Positions 18,927 to 30,301 of a stretch of DNA of 64,000 nt are shown piece after piece. The stretch's first letter is position 1, and each line of letters begins with the position of its first letter. This DNA is from Winogradskya consettensis (lineage in GTDB: Bacteria; Actinomycetota; Actinomycetes; Mycobacteriales; Micromonosporaceae), in contig NZ_BOQP01000028.1 in assembly GCF_018332715.1 (NCBI RefSeq), positions 62,001 through 126,000 of the forward strand, read 5' to 3'. The position numbers were made by a program, and so were the translations under genes. The notes beneath the pieces were generated by a model. The model was not told where the DNA came from. It saw only the letters and a program-made list of their open reading frames with translations, and did no database searches.

Positions 18927-19786
18927 AGCGGGTCTCCCTCGCGTTGGTCGAGCGGGACGACAGCAACCGGGCAGCGCGCTTCGGTCGCCACGGTCAGGGG
19001 CACGTCGCCGGTGCGGGCGCGGCCGATGACGCCCCGGCGTTTGTCACCGATGACCAGCAGCCGGGCTTCCGCGCCCGCTCCGATCAATGCGTCGGCCACG
19101 GACCCATGGAGTACTGCTCGCCGGACCGCCACCGCCGGGCACTTCAAGGCCCATGGCTCCGTCTCAGCGGCGAGAAGTTTCAGGGCCGCCGGTTCGGCGG
19201 CGAAGTGTGTGGAAAGTGTGGTGTCGTCATAGAAGTAGTCATCCTGGTCGGCCGCCGAAACATGGACCGCGGCCAGCGGCAGGCGATGTTCAGCGGCATA
19301 GGCAAATCCGAACTCTGTGGCAGCCTGACCAGCCGGTGTCCCGTCCACACCCACGACGACGTGACCGGCGAGCGGCCCACCACGGCTGGAGATGCTGTTG
19401 GGCCGGACGATCACGACGGGGCAATGCGAGTGCCGCAGCAACCGCCGTACCGTCCGGCCACCCTCGCCCGCGCCCACTATCAGCAGGCGGACGCCGATGG
19501 ACGCGTCGACCAGGGCAGCGGATGGTTCGCCGCTACGGATCTGGAGGGCGACCCACTGTCCGCCGAGGCGCGTTTGCGTCTTCGCGTACGCGCGGGCGAG
19601 CGGCGGATCGACCAACTCGACCTCGGCCGGTGTCGGCCGGCCGGTCGGTCGATCCAGCGGCGAGCCGGGTGCGCACACGTGCAGCAGCACCAGCCGAGCC
19701 CCGGTCTGCTCAGCCTCGTCGGCCGCCCAGGCCAGGGCCGGCCAGCTGCCGGCGCCGCCGACGCCGACCGCGATCGAGCGGCCCAT
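18923..19786 (-). CDS. Universal stress protein, tandem two-domain
   Basis: A 287-residue double USP. The first half begins SIAVGVGGAGSWPALAWA and has a degenerate nucleotide loop (GAGEGGRTVRRLLRHS). The second half has VVGVDGTPAG and GDKRRGVIGRARTG. It sits between two Acg-type genes; its ATG is 10 bp after the stop of the upstream one and its own stop overlaps the next start. A GTG nine bases further upstream directly abuts the upstream stop and is an alternative start. Confidence 0.86.
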   Translation of the reverse strand: MGRSIAVGVGGAGSWPALAWAADEAEQTGARLVLLHVCAPGSPLDRPTGRPTPAEVELVDPPLARAYAKTQTRLGGQWVALQIRSGEPSAALVDASIGVRLLIVGAGEGGRTVRRLLRHSHCPVVIVRPNSISSRGGPLAGHVVVGVDGTPAGQAATEFGFAYAAEHRLPLAAVHVSAADQDDYFYDDTTLSTHFAAEPAALKLLAAETEPWALKCPAVAVRRAVLHGSVADALIGAGAEARLLVIGDKRRGVIGRARTGDVPLTVATEARCPVAVVPLDQREGDPL

Positions 19787-19795
19787 GGTGGTCAC

Positions 19796-20755
19796 CTACT
19801 TCGTGATGATGATGACGTCGCGAAGATCCCGGCGCGGCGCCGCCGGGACCGGCTCACGGTCTTGGCGGTAGCCCAGTCGGACGACGAGGTACGGCTCACC
19901 GATGTCGGCGACTAGGCCACGCAGCAGGTGGCGGGGCCATTCGGCCTCGACGGCGTCGCTCAGCGGGGCGGTGGCCAGGCCGTCGGCCGTCGCGAGCAGC
20001 AGCAACGCAGACAGCGCTTCGCCGCCGCGGAGCAGGTCGATGGGCTGGTCGCCGTTGCCGAACAGGACGACGTAGGCGGCGCCCTGGTCGTGGGCCGCGC
20101 CCGCATCGAGCTGTGCTGTGGCGTCGGGGAAGAAGTCCCGGACCGGCACGCGCCGTAGCTCCGGCTTGACCGCCGTGGCAGGCGGCACACCGTCGCCGGT
20201 GTATCCCGGCCGGCTGGTCCACTGGTGCAGGTCCGCGCGGTAGGCGGGGTCGTCGAGCTCGGCGCCGGCGGCAACCTCGGTCGAGACGGCCAGCATGGCG
20301 ATCTGGTCGGGTCGTACCGTGTGCAGGTAAGCGCCCTCGGACTCGACGAAGCGACGTAGCTTGGTCAGCTCGAAGTCGGTCACCGGCCGGTCGCCGAAGG
20401 CCCGCCGGTCGGTTCGCCGCCGGGAGATCGAGGCGGCCATGCGGGTCGCTTCGGGGTCGGGCGGGATCGGGTGGCCGATGGTGATGCGAGCCAGCAGGTC
20501 GGATCGCCCGGGATCGGGCAGCCGTGCGACTGTCACGGACCAGCCGGCTGCGGCCAGGTAGGTGCGGGCGTGGTGCAGGGCAGCGCCGCAACTGAGTAGC
20601 AGCAGGCGGCCGTCGCGGTCGATGCTGTCGACGCGGCGCTGCGGGTCGGCGAACAGCTCCATGGCCTCGCCGGTGATCCGCCAGTTCCACGGCTGGGTGT
20701 TGAAGACCGACGGCGCGTGCTGGGCGGCGCGGGCGGCCTGCTCGAGCGGTGTCAT
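19796..20755 (-). CDS. Acg-type nitroreductase-family protein (copy 4)
   Basis: A 319-residue paralogue of the second subtype, with APSVFNTQPWNW near residue 17 instead of APSxHNSQPW, then SRRRTDRRAFGDRPV and GEALSALLLLATADGLATAPLSDA. Copy 5 at 46815 shares these spellings, so the two form a distinct subfamily. The ATG at 20755 follows GGAGGTTTCCC. A clear DosR-like box lies 56-70 bp upstream, making this the first gene of the operon that continues through the USP, copy 3, flavodoxin and copy 2. Confidence 0.88.
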   Translation of the reverse strand: MTPLEQAARAAQHAPSVFNTQPWNWRITGEAMELFADPQRRVDSIDRDGRLLLLSCGAALHHARTYLAAAGWSVTVARLPDPGRSDLLARITIGHPIPPDPEATRMAASISRRRTDRRAFGDRPVTDFELTKLRRFVESEGAYLHTVRPDQIAMLAVSTEVAAGAELDDPAYRADLHQWTSRPGYTGDGVPPATAVKPELRRVPVRDFFPDATAQLDAGAAHDQGAAYVVLFGNGDQPIDLLRGGEALSALLLLATADGLATAPLSDAVEAEWPRHLLRGLVADIGEPYLVVRLGYRQDREPVPAAPRRDLRDVIIITK

Positions 20756-20811
20756 GGGAAACCTCCGTACGTCTTCCCACCACCGTGCCAATTGCAAGCC
20801 TTGGCCGTTCA

Positions 20812-20825
20812 GGGCCGAAGGTCCT
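20812..20825. promoter_or_regulatory. DosR-like box, nitroreductase/USP operon
   Basis: GGGCC-GAAG-GTCCT, 56-70 bp upstream of the ATG at 20755, just past the stop codon of the sensor kinase gene. Confidence 0.75.
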
Positions 20826-20828
20826 GTT

Positions 20829-22565
<1,737 letters not shown>

Positions 22566-22604
22566 TTAGTGCCCGGGCGTGAGTCGCGGAACGGCCTGAG
22601 TGTG

Positions 22605-22636
22605 ATGACCTTCGGCCCTGCTGGGCCGAAGTGTTG
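22605..22636. promoter_or_regulatory. Two abutting DosR-like boxes between kinase and CBS gene
   Basis: ATGAC-CTTC-GGCCC (22605-22618) is followed after four bases by GGGCC-GAAG-TGTTG (22623-22636). Their good halves form a perfect 9-bp inverted repeat, CTTCGGCCC/GGGCCGAAG. The pair lies 48-80 bp from the kinase start and 35-67 bp from the CBS gene start. Confidence 0.65.
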
Positions 22637-22671
22637 GCGCCTACCTTCGGAGGTAGACAGGGAGGCGCGAG

Positions 22672-23115
22672 ATGAAGTTGCGGCGTGTCGACGACGTCAT
22701 GACTCGTGATGTTGTGACGGTGGATGAAAACTGTCCTTATGACGAGTTGGTGCGGCTCTTGATCCGCAAGCGGGTGAGCGGGCTGCTCGTGGTCAACCGC
22801 TTCGGGCACGTGCTCGGGGTGGTGTCGGAGACGGACCTTCTTCACCGTCTGCAAGCGCCGCACCGCCTATCGCTCAGCCGCCGTGGGCGTCGTCGACGCG
22901 CCAAGGCCACTGCTCGTACGGCGCGGGACCTCATGACTGCACCTGCGACACCGGTGAGGCGCTCCCTATCTGTGGAAGCGACCGCGGAACGCATGCTTGC
23001 GGCCGGCGTGAGGCGCCTACCGGTGGAAGACGAGTCCGGTCGCCTGGTCGGCATCATCACGAGAAGCGATCTGCTCCGGGCCGCCGTCGACGAGTCGTTG
23101 CCGCCGAGTCGGTAG
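22672..23115 (+). CDS. Paired CBS-domain protein (Hrp1-like)
   Basis: A 147-residue protein consisting of two CBS domains: VDDVMTRDVVTVDENCPYDE to GVVSETDLL, then ARDLMTAPATPV to GIITRSDLL. A basic linker (SLSRRGRRRRAK) separates them. The equivalent in mycobacteria is Hypoxic Response Protein 1 (Rv2626c), one of the most strongly DosR-induced proteins; CBS pairs usually bind adenine nucleotides. The ATG follows GGGAGGCGCGAG. It is divergent from the kinase and lies 52 bp before the regulator, so it may be co-transcribed with it. Confidence 0.9.
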   Translation: MKLRRVDDVMTRDVVTVDENCPYDELVRLLIRKRVSGLLVVNRFGHVLGVVSETDLLHRLQAPHRLSLSRRGRRRRAKATARTARDLMTAPATPVRRSLSVEATAERMLAAGVRRLPVEDESGRLVGIITRSDLLRAAVDESLPPSR

Positions 23116-23118
23116 GTC

Positions 23119-23132
23119 GGGTCTTTGGTCCC
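23119..23132. promoter_or_regulatory. DosR-like box before the response regulator
   Basis: GGGTC-TTTG-GTCCC, 35-49 bp upstream of the regulator ATG, in the short gap after the CBS gene. It would allow autoregulation. Confidence 0.6.
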
Positions 23133-23167
23133 TAGGACAGTCGGCCGGCAGACGGTAGTAATGGGGG

Positions 23168-23812
23168 ATGATCCGAGTCTTTCTGCTTGACGACCACGAG
23201 GTGGTCCGGCGCGGTTTGGTCGACCTGCTGCAGGCCGACGGCGACATCGAGGTGATCGGCGAGTCGGGCCTGGCCCAGGAGGCAACCGCCCGGATCCCCG
23301 CGCTGCGACCCGACGTGGCGATCCTCGATGCCCGGCTGCCCGACGGCAACGGCATCGACGTGTGCCGCGACGTGCGTGCGGTGGACTCGACGATCAAAGG
23401 GCTGATCCTGACCTCGTACGAGGACGATGAGGCGCTCTTCGCCGCGATCATGGCGGGTGCGTCCGGTTACGTGCTCAAGCAGATCCGCGGCAACGACCTG
23501 GTCGATGCCGTGCGCCGGGTCGCCGCCGGCCAGTCACTGCTCGATCCGGCGGTCACCCAGCGCGTGCTCGAGCGCATCCGGCACGGGGTCGAACAGCCCA
23601 GGGAGTTCGCCTCGCTGACCGACCAGGAGCGTAAGATCCTGGAGTTCATCGCCGAAGGTCTCACCAACCGCGAGATCGCCGCTCGCATGTTCCTCGCCGA
23701 GAAAACGGTCAAGAACTACGTTTCCAGCCTGCTGGCCAAGCTCGGTCTGGAAAGGCGCACGCAGGCCGCGGTGCTCGCCACCCGGCTGCTCGGTGAGCAT
23801 CCACACGGCTGA
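23168..23812 (+). CDS. devR: DevR/DosR-like response regulator
   Basis: A 214-residue NarL/FixJ-family regulator. The receiver has the acidic pair DDH (8-10), phospho-acceptor Asp54 in ILDARLPDGNG and Lys104. The C-terminal LuxR-type helix-turn-helix has FLAEKTVKNYVSSLLAKLG; Lys179, Lys182 and Asn183 fall at the residue numbers that contact DNA in M. tuberculosis DevR. Conservation of the recognition helix predicts a DosR-type operator, and the repeated 14-mer in this window is its obvious candidate. A box 35-49 bp upstream suggests autoregulation. A strong hairpin follows the stop. Confidence 0.95.
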   Translation: MIRVFLLDDHEVVRRGLVDLLQADGDIEVIGESGLAQEATARIPALRPDVAILDARLPDGNGIDVCRDVRAVDSTIKGLILTSYEDDEALFAAIMAGASGYVLKQIRGNDLVDAVRRVAAGQSLLDPAVTQRVLERIRHGVEQPREFASLTDQERKILEFIAEGLTNREIAARMFLAEKTVKNYVSSLLAKLGLERRTQAAVLATRLLGEHPHG

Positions 23813-23825
23813 ACGAGATCATGGT

Positions 23826-23859
23826 GCCGGCCGGTTCCCTTCCAGGGGAGCCGGCCGGC
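23826..23859 (+). terminator. Terminator after devR
   Basis: GCCGGCCGGTTCCC pairs with GGGAGCCGGCCGGC around a six-base loop, a 14-bp stem with one G-T pair, starting 13 bases after the devR stop. Confidence 0.75.
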
Positions 23860-23889
23860 GCTGTCTCGGGACCACGGTCGGGACCGGAC

Positions 23890-23903
23890 GGGACTTTAGG
23901 CCC
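23890..23903. promoter_or_regulatory. DosR-like box, cydABDC (best match)
   Basis: GGGAC-TTTA-GGCCC, one base different from the mycobacterial core GGGACTTTAGTCCC. It lies 57-71 bp upstream of the cydA GTG and is the closest match to the classical motif in the window. Confidence 0.85.
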
Positions 23904-23960
23904 TGATCGCCGGGCGGTGCGATCACGAGACTCGGGGGCATCCGTGGAAAGGATCCGCCC

Positions 23961-25349
23961 GTGGACGCGCTCGACCTCGCCCGATGGCAGTTCGGCATCA
24001 CCACCGTTTACCACTTCCTGTTCGTGCCGATCACCATCGGCATGTCAGCCCTCGTCGCCGGGCTGCAGACCGCCTGGGTGCGCACCGGCAAGGAGCACTA
24101 CCTGCGCGCCACCAAGTTCTGGGGCAAGCTCTTCCTGATCAACTTCGCGATGGGTGTGGTCACCGGCATCGTGCAGGAGTTCCAGTTCGGCATGAACTGG
24201 AGCGACTACTCCCGCTTCGTCGGTGACGTCTTCGGCGCCCCGCTGGCGATCGAAGGGCTGCTCGCGTTCTTCCTCGAGTCGACCTTCCTAGGCCTGTGGA
24301 TCTTCGGCTGGGACCGCCTGCCGAAGCGCCTGCACCTCGCCACGATCTGGCTGGCCTCGATCGGCACACTGCTGTCGGCGTACTTCATCCTGGCGGCCAA
24401 CTCGTGGATGCAGCACCCGGTCGGCTACACCGTGAACCCCGTGTCCGGACGGGCCGAGCTCACCAGCATCTGGGCGGTGCTGACCAACTCCACGACGCTG
24501 GTCACCTTCCCGCACACCATCACGGCCTGCTTCCTGACCGCCGGGGCGGTGCTGCTCGCGGTGAGCGCCTGGCACCTCAAGCGCCGCAACCAGGAGGACG
24601 TGTTCCGCCCGGGCCTCAAGCTCGGCGCCTGGGTGGTGCTGATCGCAGGGGTCGGCGTGCTGATTACCGGTGACCTGCAGGCGCGCATCATGACCGAGCA
24701 GCAGCCGATGAAGATGGCCGCCGCCGAAGCGCTGTACGACACGGCCAAGCCGGCCAGTTTCTCGATTCTCACGATCGGGTCGCTCGACGGGCGCGAGGAG
24801 ATGGCCAGCGTGCGTATCCCGTCGCTGCTGTCGTTCATGGCGACCGGCAGCCCGGGCGGCGAGGTCGAGGGCATCAACAACCTGCAGGCCGAGTACGCCG
24901 AGAAGTACGGTCCCGGTGACTACACGCCCTATGTGCCGGTCACCTACTGGTCGTTCCGCCTGATGATCGGCTTCGGCGGGCTCGCCATGCTTGTGGCCCT
25001 GGCCGCGCTTTGGGCCACCCGCCGCGGTCGGGCACCCACCAACCGGTGGCTGTGGTTCGCCGCGATCGCCTCGATCGGCATGCCGCTGGCGGCCAACTCG
25101 TTCGGCTGGATCTTCACCGAGATGGGCCGCCAGCCGTGGACGGTCTTCGGCGTCTTCAAGACCGCTGAGAGCGGCTCACCGTCGGTGAGTACCGGCGAGG
25201 CTGCTACCTCGCTGATCGTGCTCACCCTGCTGTACGGGGTGCTCGCCGTCGTCGAGGTCGGGCTGTTCGTGAAATACGCCCGGGCCGGCGCTCCACAGAT
25301 CGAGCAGCCGACCGAGGATCCCGACCGCCCACTCGCCTTCGCCTACTAG
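23961..25349 (+). CDS. cydA: Cytochrome bd oxidase subunit I
   Basis: A 462-residue CydA, the quinol-oxidising, haem-carrying subunit of cytochrome bd. It has about nine membrane helices, haem ligand candidates His18 (TTVYHFLF) and His185 (FPHTIT), Glu99 in APLAIEG, and the C-terminal GRQPW motif. The Q-loop is of the short type. Cytochrome bd keeps respiration running at very low oxygen. The GTG at 23961 begins an ordinary CydA N-terminus (LARWQFGITTVYH) and is preceded by GGAAAGGA. It is first in the cydABDC operon, behind the best DosR-like box. Confidence 0.96.
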   Translation: MDALDLARWQFGITTVYHFLFVPITIGMSALVAGLQTAWVRTGKEHYLRATKFWGKLFLINFAMGVVTGIVQEFQFGMNWSDYSRFVGDVFGAPLAIEGLLAFFLESTFLGLWIFGWDRLPKRLHLATIWLASIGTLLSAYFILAANSWMQHPVGYTVNPVSGRAELTSIWAVLTNSTTLVTFPHTITACFLTAGAVLLAVSAWHLKRRNQEDVFRPGLKLGAWVVLIAGVGVLITGDLQARIMTEQQPMKMAAAEALYDTAKPASFSILTIGSLDGREEMASVRIPSLLSFMATGSPGGEVEGINNLQAEYAEKYGPGDYTPYVPVTYWSFRLMIGFGGLAMLVALAALWATRRGRAPTNRWLWFAAIASIGMPLAANSFGWIFTEMGRQPWTVFGVFKTAESGSPSVSTGEAATSLIVLTLLYGVLAVVEVGLFVKYARAGAPQIEQPTEDPDRPLAFAY

Positions 25350-25360
25350 GGACTGCTGAC

Positions 25361-26352
<992 letters not shown>

Positions 26353-26356
<4 letters not shown>

Positions 26357-28044
26357 AGCCCTTGGACCCGCGGCTGCTGCGATACGCCCGCGGCACCCGC
26401 GTCTACCTGGCCGCGACCGTCGCCCTCGGGGTGGTGCTCGCCGCGCTGATCGTCGCCCAGGCGACCCTGCTGGCGCACGGCATCACCGCCGTGTTCCTCG
26501 ATGGCGCCGACGTGCGGACGCTGACTCCCACCCTGATCGCGCTCGCCACCGTGGTCGCCGGCCGGGCCGCGGTCGCGTGGGCACAGGAAACCGTCGCGGT
26601 CCGGTCGTCCGCGGCGGTCAAGAGCGAGCTGCGCGGACGCCTGCTGGCGCACCTGGTGGCCGTCGGGCCGGCGCGCGGGGGCGACACCGGGGCGGTCACG
26701 ACGCTGATCACCCGCGGACTCGACGCCCTCGACGCCTACTTCGCCCGCTACCTGCCCCAACTGGTGCTCGCGGCTCTGGTACCGGCGGTCGTGCTGGCCC
26801 GGCTGCTGCCGGCCGACCTGACCGCCACCATGACCATCGCGCTGACCCTGCCCCTCATCCCGATCTTCATGGCCTTGGTCGGCCTGCACACCGAGGCCGC
26901 CAACCACCGCCAGTTCCGCCTACTCAGCCGGCTGTCGCACCACTTCCTCGATGTGGTCGCCGGCCTGACCACGCTGAAGGTCTTCGGCCGGGCCGGCGCC
27001 CAGGCGGCCACGATCCGGCGGATCAGCGCGGAGCAGCGCCGGCTCACCATGCGAACTCTGCGCGTCGCGTTCCTGTCCTCGCTCGTCCTCGAGCTGCTGG
27101 CCACCCTGTCGGTGGCGCTGGTCGCGGTCGGCATCGGCCTGCGCCTGGTTTCCGGCCATCTCGACCTAACCACCGCGTTGCTCGTGCTGATCCTGGCGCC
27201 GGAGGCGTATCTGCCGCTGCGGCAGGTGGGCGCGCACTACCACGCCAGCGCCGAGGGGCTGGCCGCCGCCGAGGAGGCCTTCGCGATCCTCGAGACCCCG
27301 GTGCCCGCACGCGGGGCAGCGCCCGCGCCGGCCGGGACGATCGTTTTCGACGACGTGGTGGTCCGCTACCGCGACCGGGACGCGCTGCACCTGTCCGCGA
27401 CCGTCGAGCCCGGCGAAATCATGGCCCTGACCGGGCCGAGCGGCTGCGGCAAGTCCACCGCGCTCGACGTCTTGCTCGGTTTCGTCACCCCGGACCACGG
27501 CCGAGTCACCGTCGGCGGGGTCGACCTGGCCAGCGTTGACCCGGCCGCATGGCGGTCCACGATCGCATGGGTTCCGCAGCGGCCTTACCTGTTCGCCGGC
27601 AGCATCCGCGACAACATCGCCCTCGGCCGGACGCCGATGCACCTGCCTGAACCACCCACGGCGTTCGCACACTGCTTCACCGGCACCGTGCCCGACGCGC
27701 CCCGCCCCGATGTGGCCGCCGCGGCGCGACTCGCCGGCGCCGCCGGCTTCATCGCCGGGCTGCCCGACGGCTACGACGCCGCGCTGGGCGACGACGGCGC
27801 CGGGCTCTCGGCCGGACAACGGCAACGGATCGCCCTCGCCCGCGCGTTCCTGCGCGACGCCCCGATCGTGCTGCTCGACGAACCCACCGCCAACCTCGAC
27901 ACCGAAACCGCAGCCGACGTCATGGCCGCCATCCGCCGCCTCGCCCACGGCCGTACGGTCATCATCGCCGCGCACCGCCCGGAACTGATCGCCCTGGCCG
28001 ACCGCATCGTCGACCTGGCCCCACAGCCGGTAGGTGCCCGATGA
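26353..28044 (+). CDS. cydD: ABC transporter CydD (cytochrome bd assembly)
   Basis: A 563-residue fused permease-ATPase. About six membrane helices occupy residues 20-310. The nucleotide-binding domain has Walker A GPSGCGKST, signature LSAGQRQRIALARAF and Walker B IVLLDEPTANLD. CydDC is needed for cytochrome bd assembly; in E. coli it exports reduced thiols and binds haem. The GTG at 26353 overlaps the cydB stop (GTGA). An unusual ~30-residue proline-rich insertion follows the Q-loop segment, around MHLPEPPTAFAH. Confidence 0.94.
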
Positions 28045-29699
28045 GCTGGCTCCGGTTGCTGCGCACCGCGGCCTCGCCCGCCGCCGGGGGACTGGTGCTG
28101 GCGGTCCTGGCCGGCACCGGCGCCGCCGGCGCGGCGGTCGGCCTCATGGCCGTCTCCGCATGGCTGATCTCCCGCGCCGCCCTGCACCCGCCGGTATTGC
28201 ACCTGATGGTCGCCATCGTCGCCGTGCGCGCCTTCGGCCTCGGCCGCGGCGTCCTGCGCTACGCCGAACGGCTGGCCGGCCACGACGCCGCCCTGCGGGT
28301 CCTCGGCCGGTTGCGCGCCCGCGTCTTTACCCGCTTGGCCGAACTGGCCCCGGCCGGGCTCGCCGGTTACCGCCACGCCGACCTCGCCCAGCGGCTGGCC
28401 GCCGACGTGGACGCCGTGCTCGACATGCTGACAAGAGTGCTGCTGCCGTACGCGGTCGCGGCCCTCGTCGGCCTCGGCTCGGTGCTGCTGGTCGGTACGT
28501 ACTCGCCAGCAGCGGGACTGGCCCTCGCCGGTGGGCTGCTGCTGGTCGGCGCCGTCGTGCCGGTATTGCAGTCCCGTGCAGCCCGCCTTGCCGACGGACG
28601 CCGGGCGCCGCTGCGCGCCGAACTGGCCGCCGGCACCGTCGACCTGGTGCACGGCCTGCCGGACCTGCTCGCCTACGGTGCGGACAGCGGCCGGATCGCC
28701 CGGCTCGCTGAGTCCGATGCGAAACTACGCCGCGCCGAACAGCGCTCCAGCGCGCTGGCTGGCGTCTCCGCCGCCATCACAGCGTTGGCCACCGGCATGT
28801 GCCTGCTCGTCGGCCTCGCCGCCGGCGCGGTGGCGGTCCGGTCCGGCGCCCTCTCCGGCGAGCTGCTGGCCGTGATCGTGCTGACCCCGCTCGCCGTATT
28901 TGAGACGGCCGCCGTCCTGCCCGCCGCGGCGCAGCACTTCGCCGCCGCCCGGGCCTCGCTGCGCCGGCTGGCCGACGTGCTGTCCGCACCGGCGCCGGTC
29001 TCCGCCCCGCAGGCACCGGTCAATGTCCCCGACGGCCCGCACACGCTGCGTCTCGAGGCGGTCGACGCCGCCTGGACGCCGGGCCGCACCGTCCTGCACG
29101 ACGTCGACCTCGAATTGCGGCCCGGGGCCCGGGTCGCGCTGGTAGGCCCCAGCGGTAGCGGCAAGAGCACGGTGGCGGCGTTGCTGGTGCGCTTCCTCGA
29201 CCCCACTGCCGGGCGCGTCACCCTCGACGGGATCGACCTGCGCCGGATCGATCCGGAACTCCTCCGGCAGATCGTCGGCTACCTGCCCGAGGACGCCTAC
29301 CTGTTCGACACCACGATTGCGGCCAACCTGCGCATCGCCCGGCCGGACGCCACCGACGACGAACTGCGCGCCGCCCTGGCCGAGGCCCGGCTCCTCGACT
29401 GGGTCGGCACCCTGCCCGACGGCCTCGAGACGCTGGTCGGCGAGCACGGCCGCGAGCTCTCCGGCGGCCAGCGCCGCCGGCTCGCGCTGGCCCGCGCACT
29501 GCTGCGAGGCTTCCAGGTGCTCATCCTCGACGAACCCACCGAACACCTCGACGACGAGAACGCGGCCGCGCTCCTCGACGACCTGCTGGCCGCCGTCGGC
29601 GACCGCAGTGTCCTGGTCATCACCCACCGCACCGACATCGCCGCCCGCGTCGACGAGGTGGTCGACCTGAACCGACTCCCGGCCACAGTGCCGGTTTGA
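28041..29699 (+). CDS. cydC: ABC transporter CydC (cytochrome bd assembly)
   Basis: A 552-residue fused permease-ATPase partner of CydD. The N-terminal membrane domain includes VSAWLISRAALHPP. The ATPase domain has Walker A GPSGSGKST, signature LSGGQRRRLALARAL and Walker B LILDEPTEHLD. The ATG overlaps the cydD stop (ATGA). It closes the cydABDC operon; there is no clear terminator immediately after it. Confidence 0.94.
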   Translation: MSWLRLLRTAASPAAGGLVLAVLAGTGAAGAAVGLMAVSAWLISRAALHPPVLHLMVAIVAVRAFGLGRGVLRYAERLAGHDAALRVLGRLRARVFTRLAELAPAGLAGYRHADLAQRLAADVDAVLDMLTRVLLPYAVAALVGLGSVLLVGTYSPAAGLALAGGLLLVGAVVPVLQSRAARLADGRRAPLRAELAAGTVDLVHGLPDLLAYGADSGRIARLAESDAKLRRAEQRSSALAGVSAAITALATGMCLLVGLAAGAVAVRSGALSGELLAVIVLTPLAVFETAAVLPAAAQHFAAARASLRRLADVLSAPAPVSAPQAPVNVPDGPHTLRLEAVDAAWTPGRTVLHDVDLELRPGARVALVGPSGSGKSTVAALLVRFLDPTAGRVTLDGIDLRRIDPELLRQIVGYLPEDAYLFDTTIAANLRIARPDATDDELRAALAEARLLDWVGTLPDGLETLVGEHGRELSGGQRRRLALARALLRGFQVLILDEPTEHLDDENAAALLDDLLAAVGDRSVLVITHRTDIAARVDEVVDLNRLPATVPV

Positions 29700-30301
29700 A
29701 AATGCCCAACTCAAGAGAAGCACCGCGAATGCTCTGGCCCTTACCGCACACGCCATCGAGACAGCTCATGCCGCCGTGGCACTGGCGGGCGTGCGAGCCG
29801 CAACTGTCGTCGGCGCGCGCGGGCGCGCATGAGTGCCGGGCAACCGCCTCGCGCAGCGCACCGGGCAGAACGACAGGCGCGGAGTACTTGGGATTGCCAA
29901 CGCACATCGGTGGCGGCTGGCAATCGCGGCTGAGGGTGAGATCCCGGACGGGCCGTGAAGATGCGACGACCACCGTGCGGGCCATCTTTCTGCACACCGG
30001 CCTCGCCGGCGGGGTGCGCCCGGCTCCACGGTCGCAGGTAGTGGGCCGCACGGCCCACTGCAGATGACTGAGTGGATTCTCCCTCAGCACGTGAACTCGT
30101 CGCCGCTACGCCAGAAGACGGAGCCTGTTCGATCGGGCGCAGCGCCGGCCCGGCGTGGCCCAGCGTTGCGCGGCCTGTGACGGCGCATGCAGGCCGGCCG
30201 TCACGGATCCGTTGCCCGGCTCCTGGTTGTCGGGCACGGCGCGCATAGCCGGGCGACCATCGCGATCAGGTTTCCGAAGGACACGACACGCCGGCGTGCG
30301 C
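29700..30301. other. Gene-free region between cydC and pflA
   Basis: About 600 bases between the convergent cyd and pfl operons. Open frames on both strands are arginine/proline-rich and show no domain, start context or plausible codon bias. It contains a perfect palindrome at 30043-30056 and a looser hairpin at 30177-30204 (GTGACGGC/GCCGTCAC), either of which may end transcription. Confidence 0.6.
30040..30059. repeat. Palindrome AGTGGGCC-GCAC-GGCCCACT
   Basis: A perfect 8-bp stem with a four-base centre. It fits the box geometry (GGGCC-N4-GGCCC at 30043-30056) but lies between convergent operon ends, so a terminator or structural role is equally likely. Confidence 0.4.

Noticed and set aside
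29696-30067. A 123-codon plus-strand frame after cydC
   Set aside because: It overlaps the cydC stop, has no ribosome-binding site and reads as low-complexity Pro/Arg/Ser sequence.
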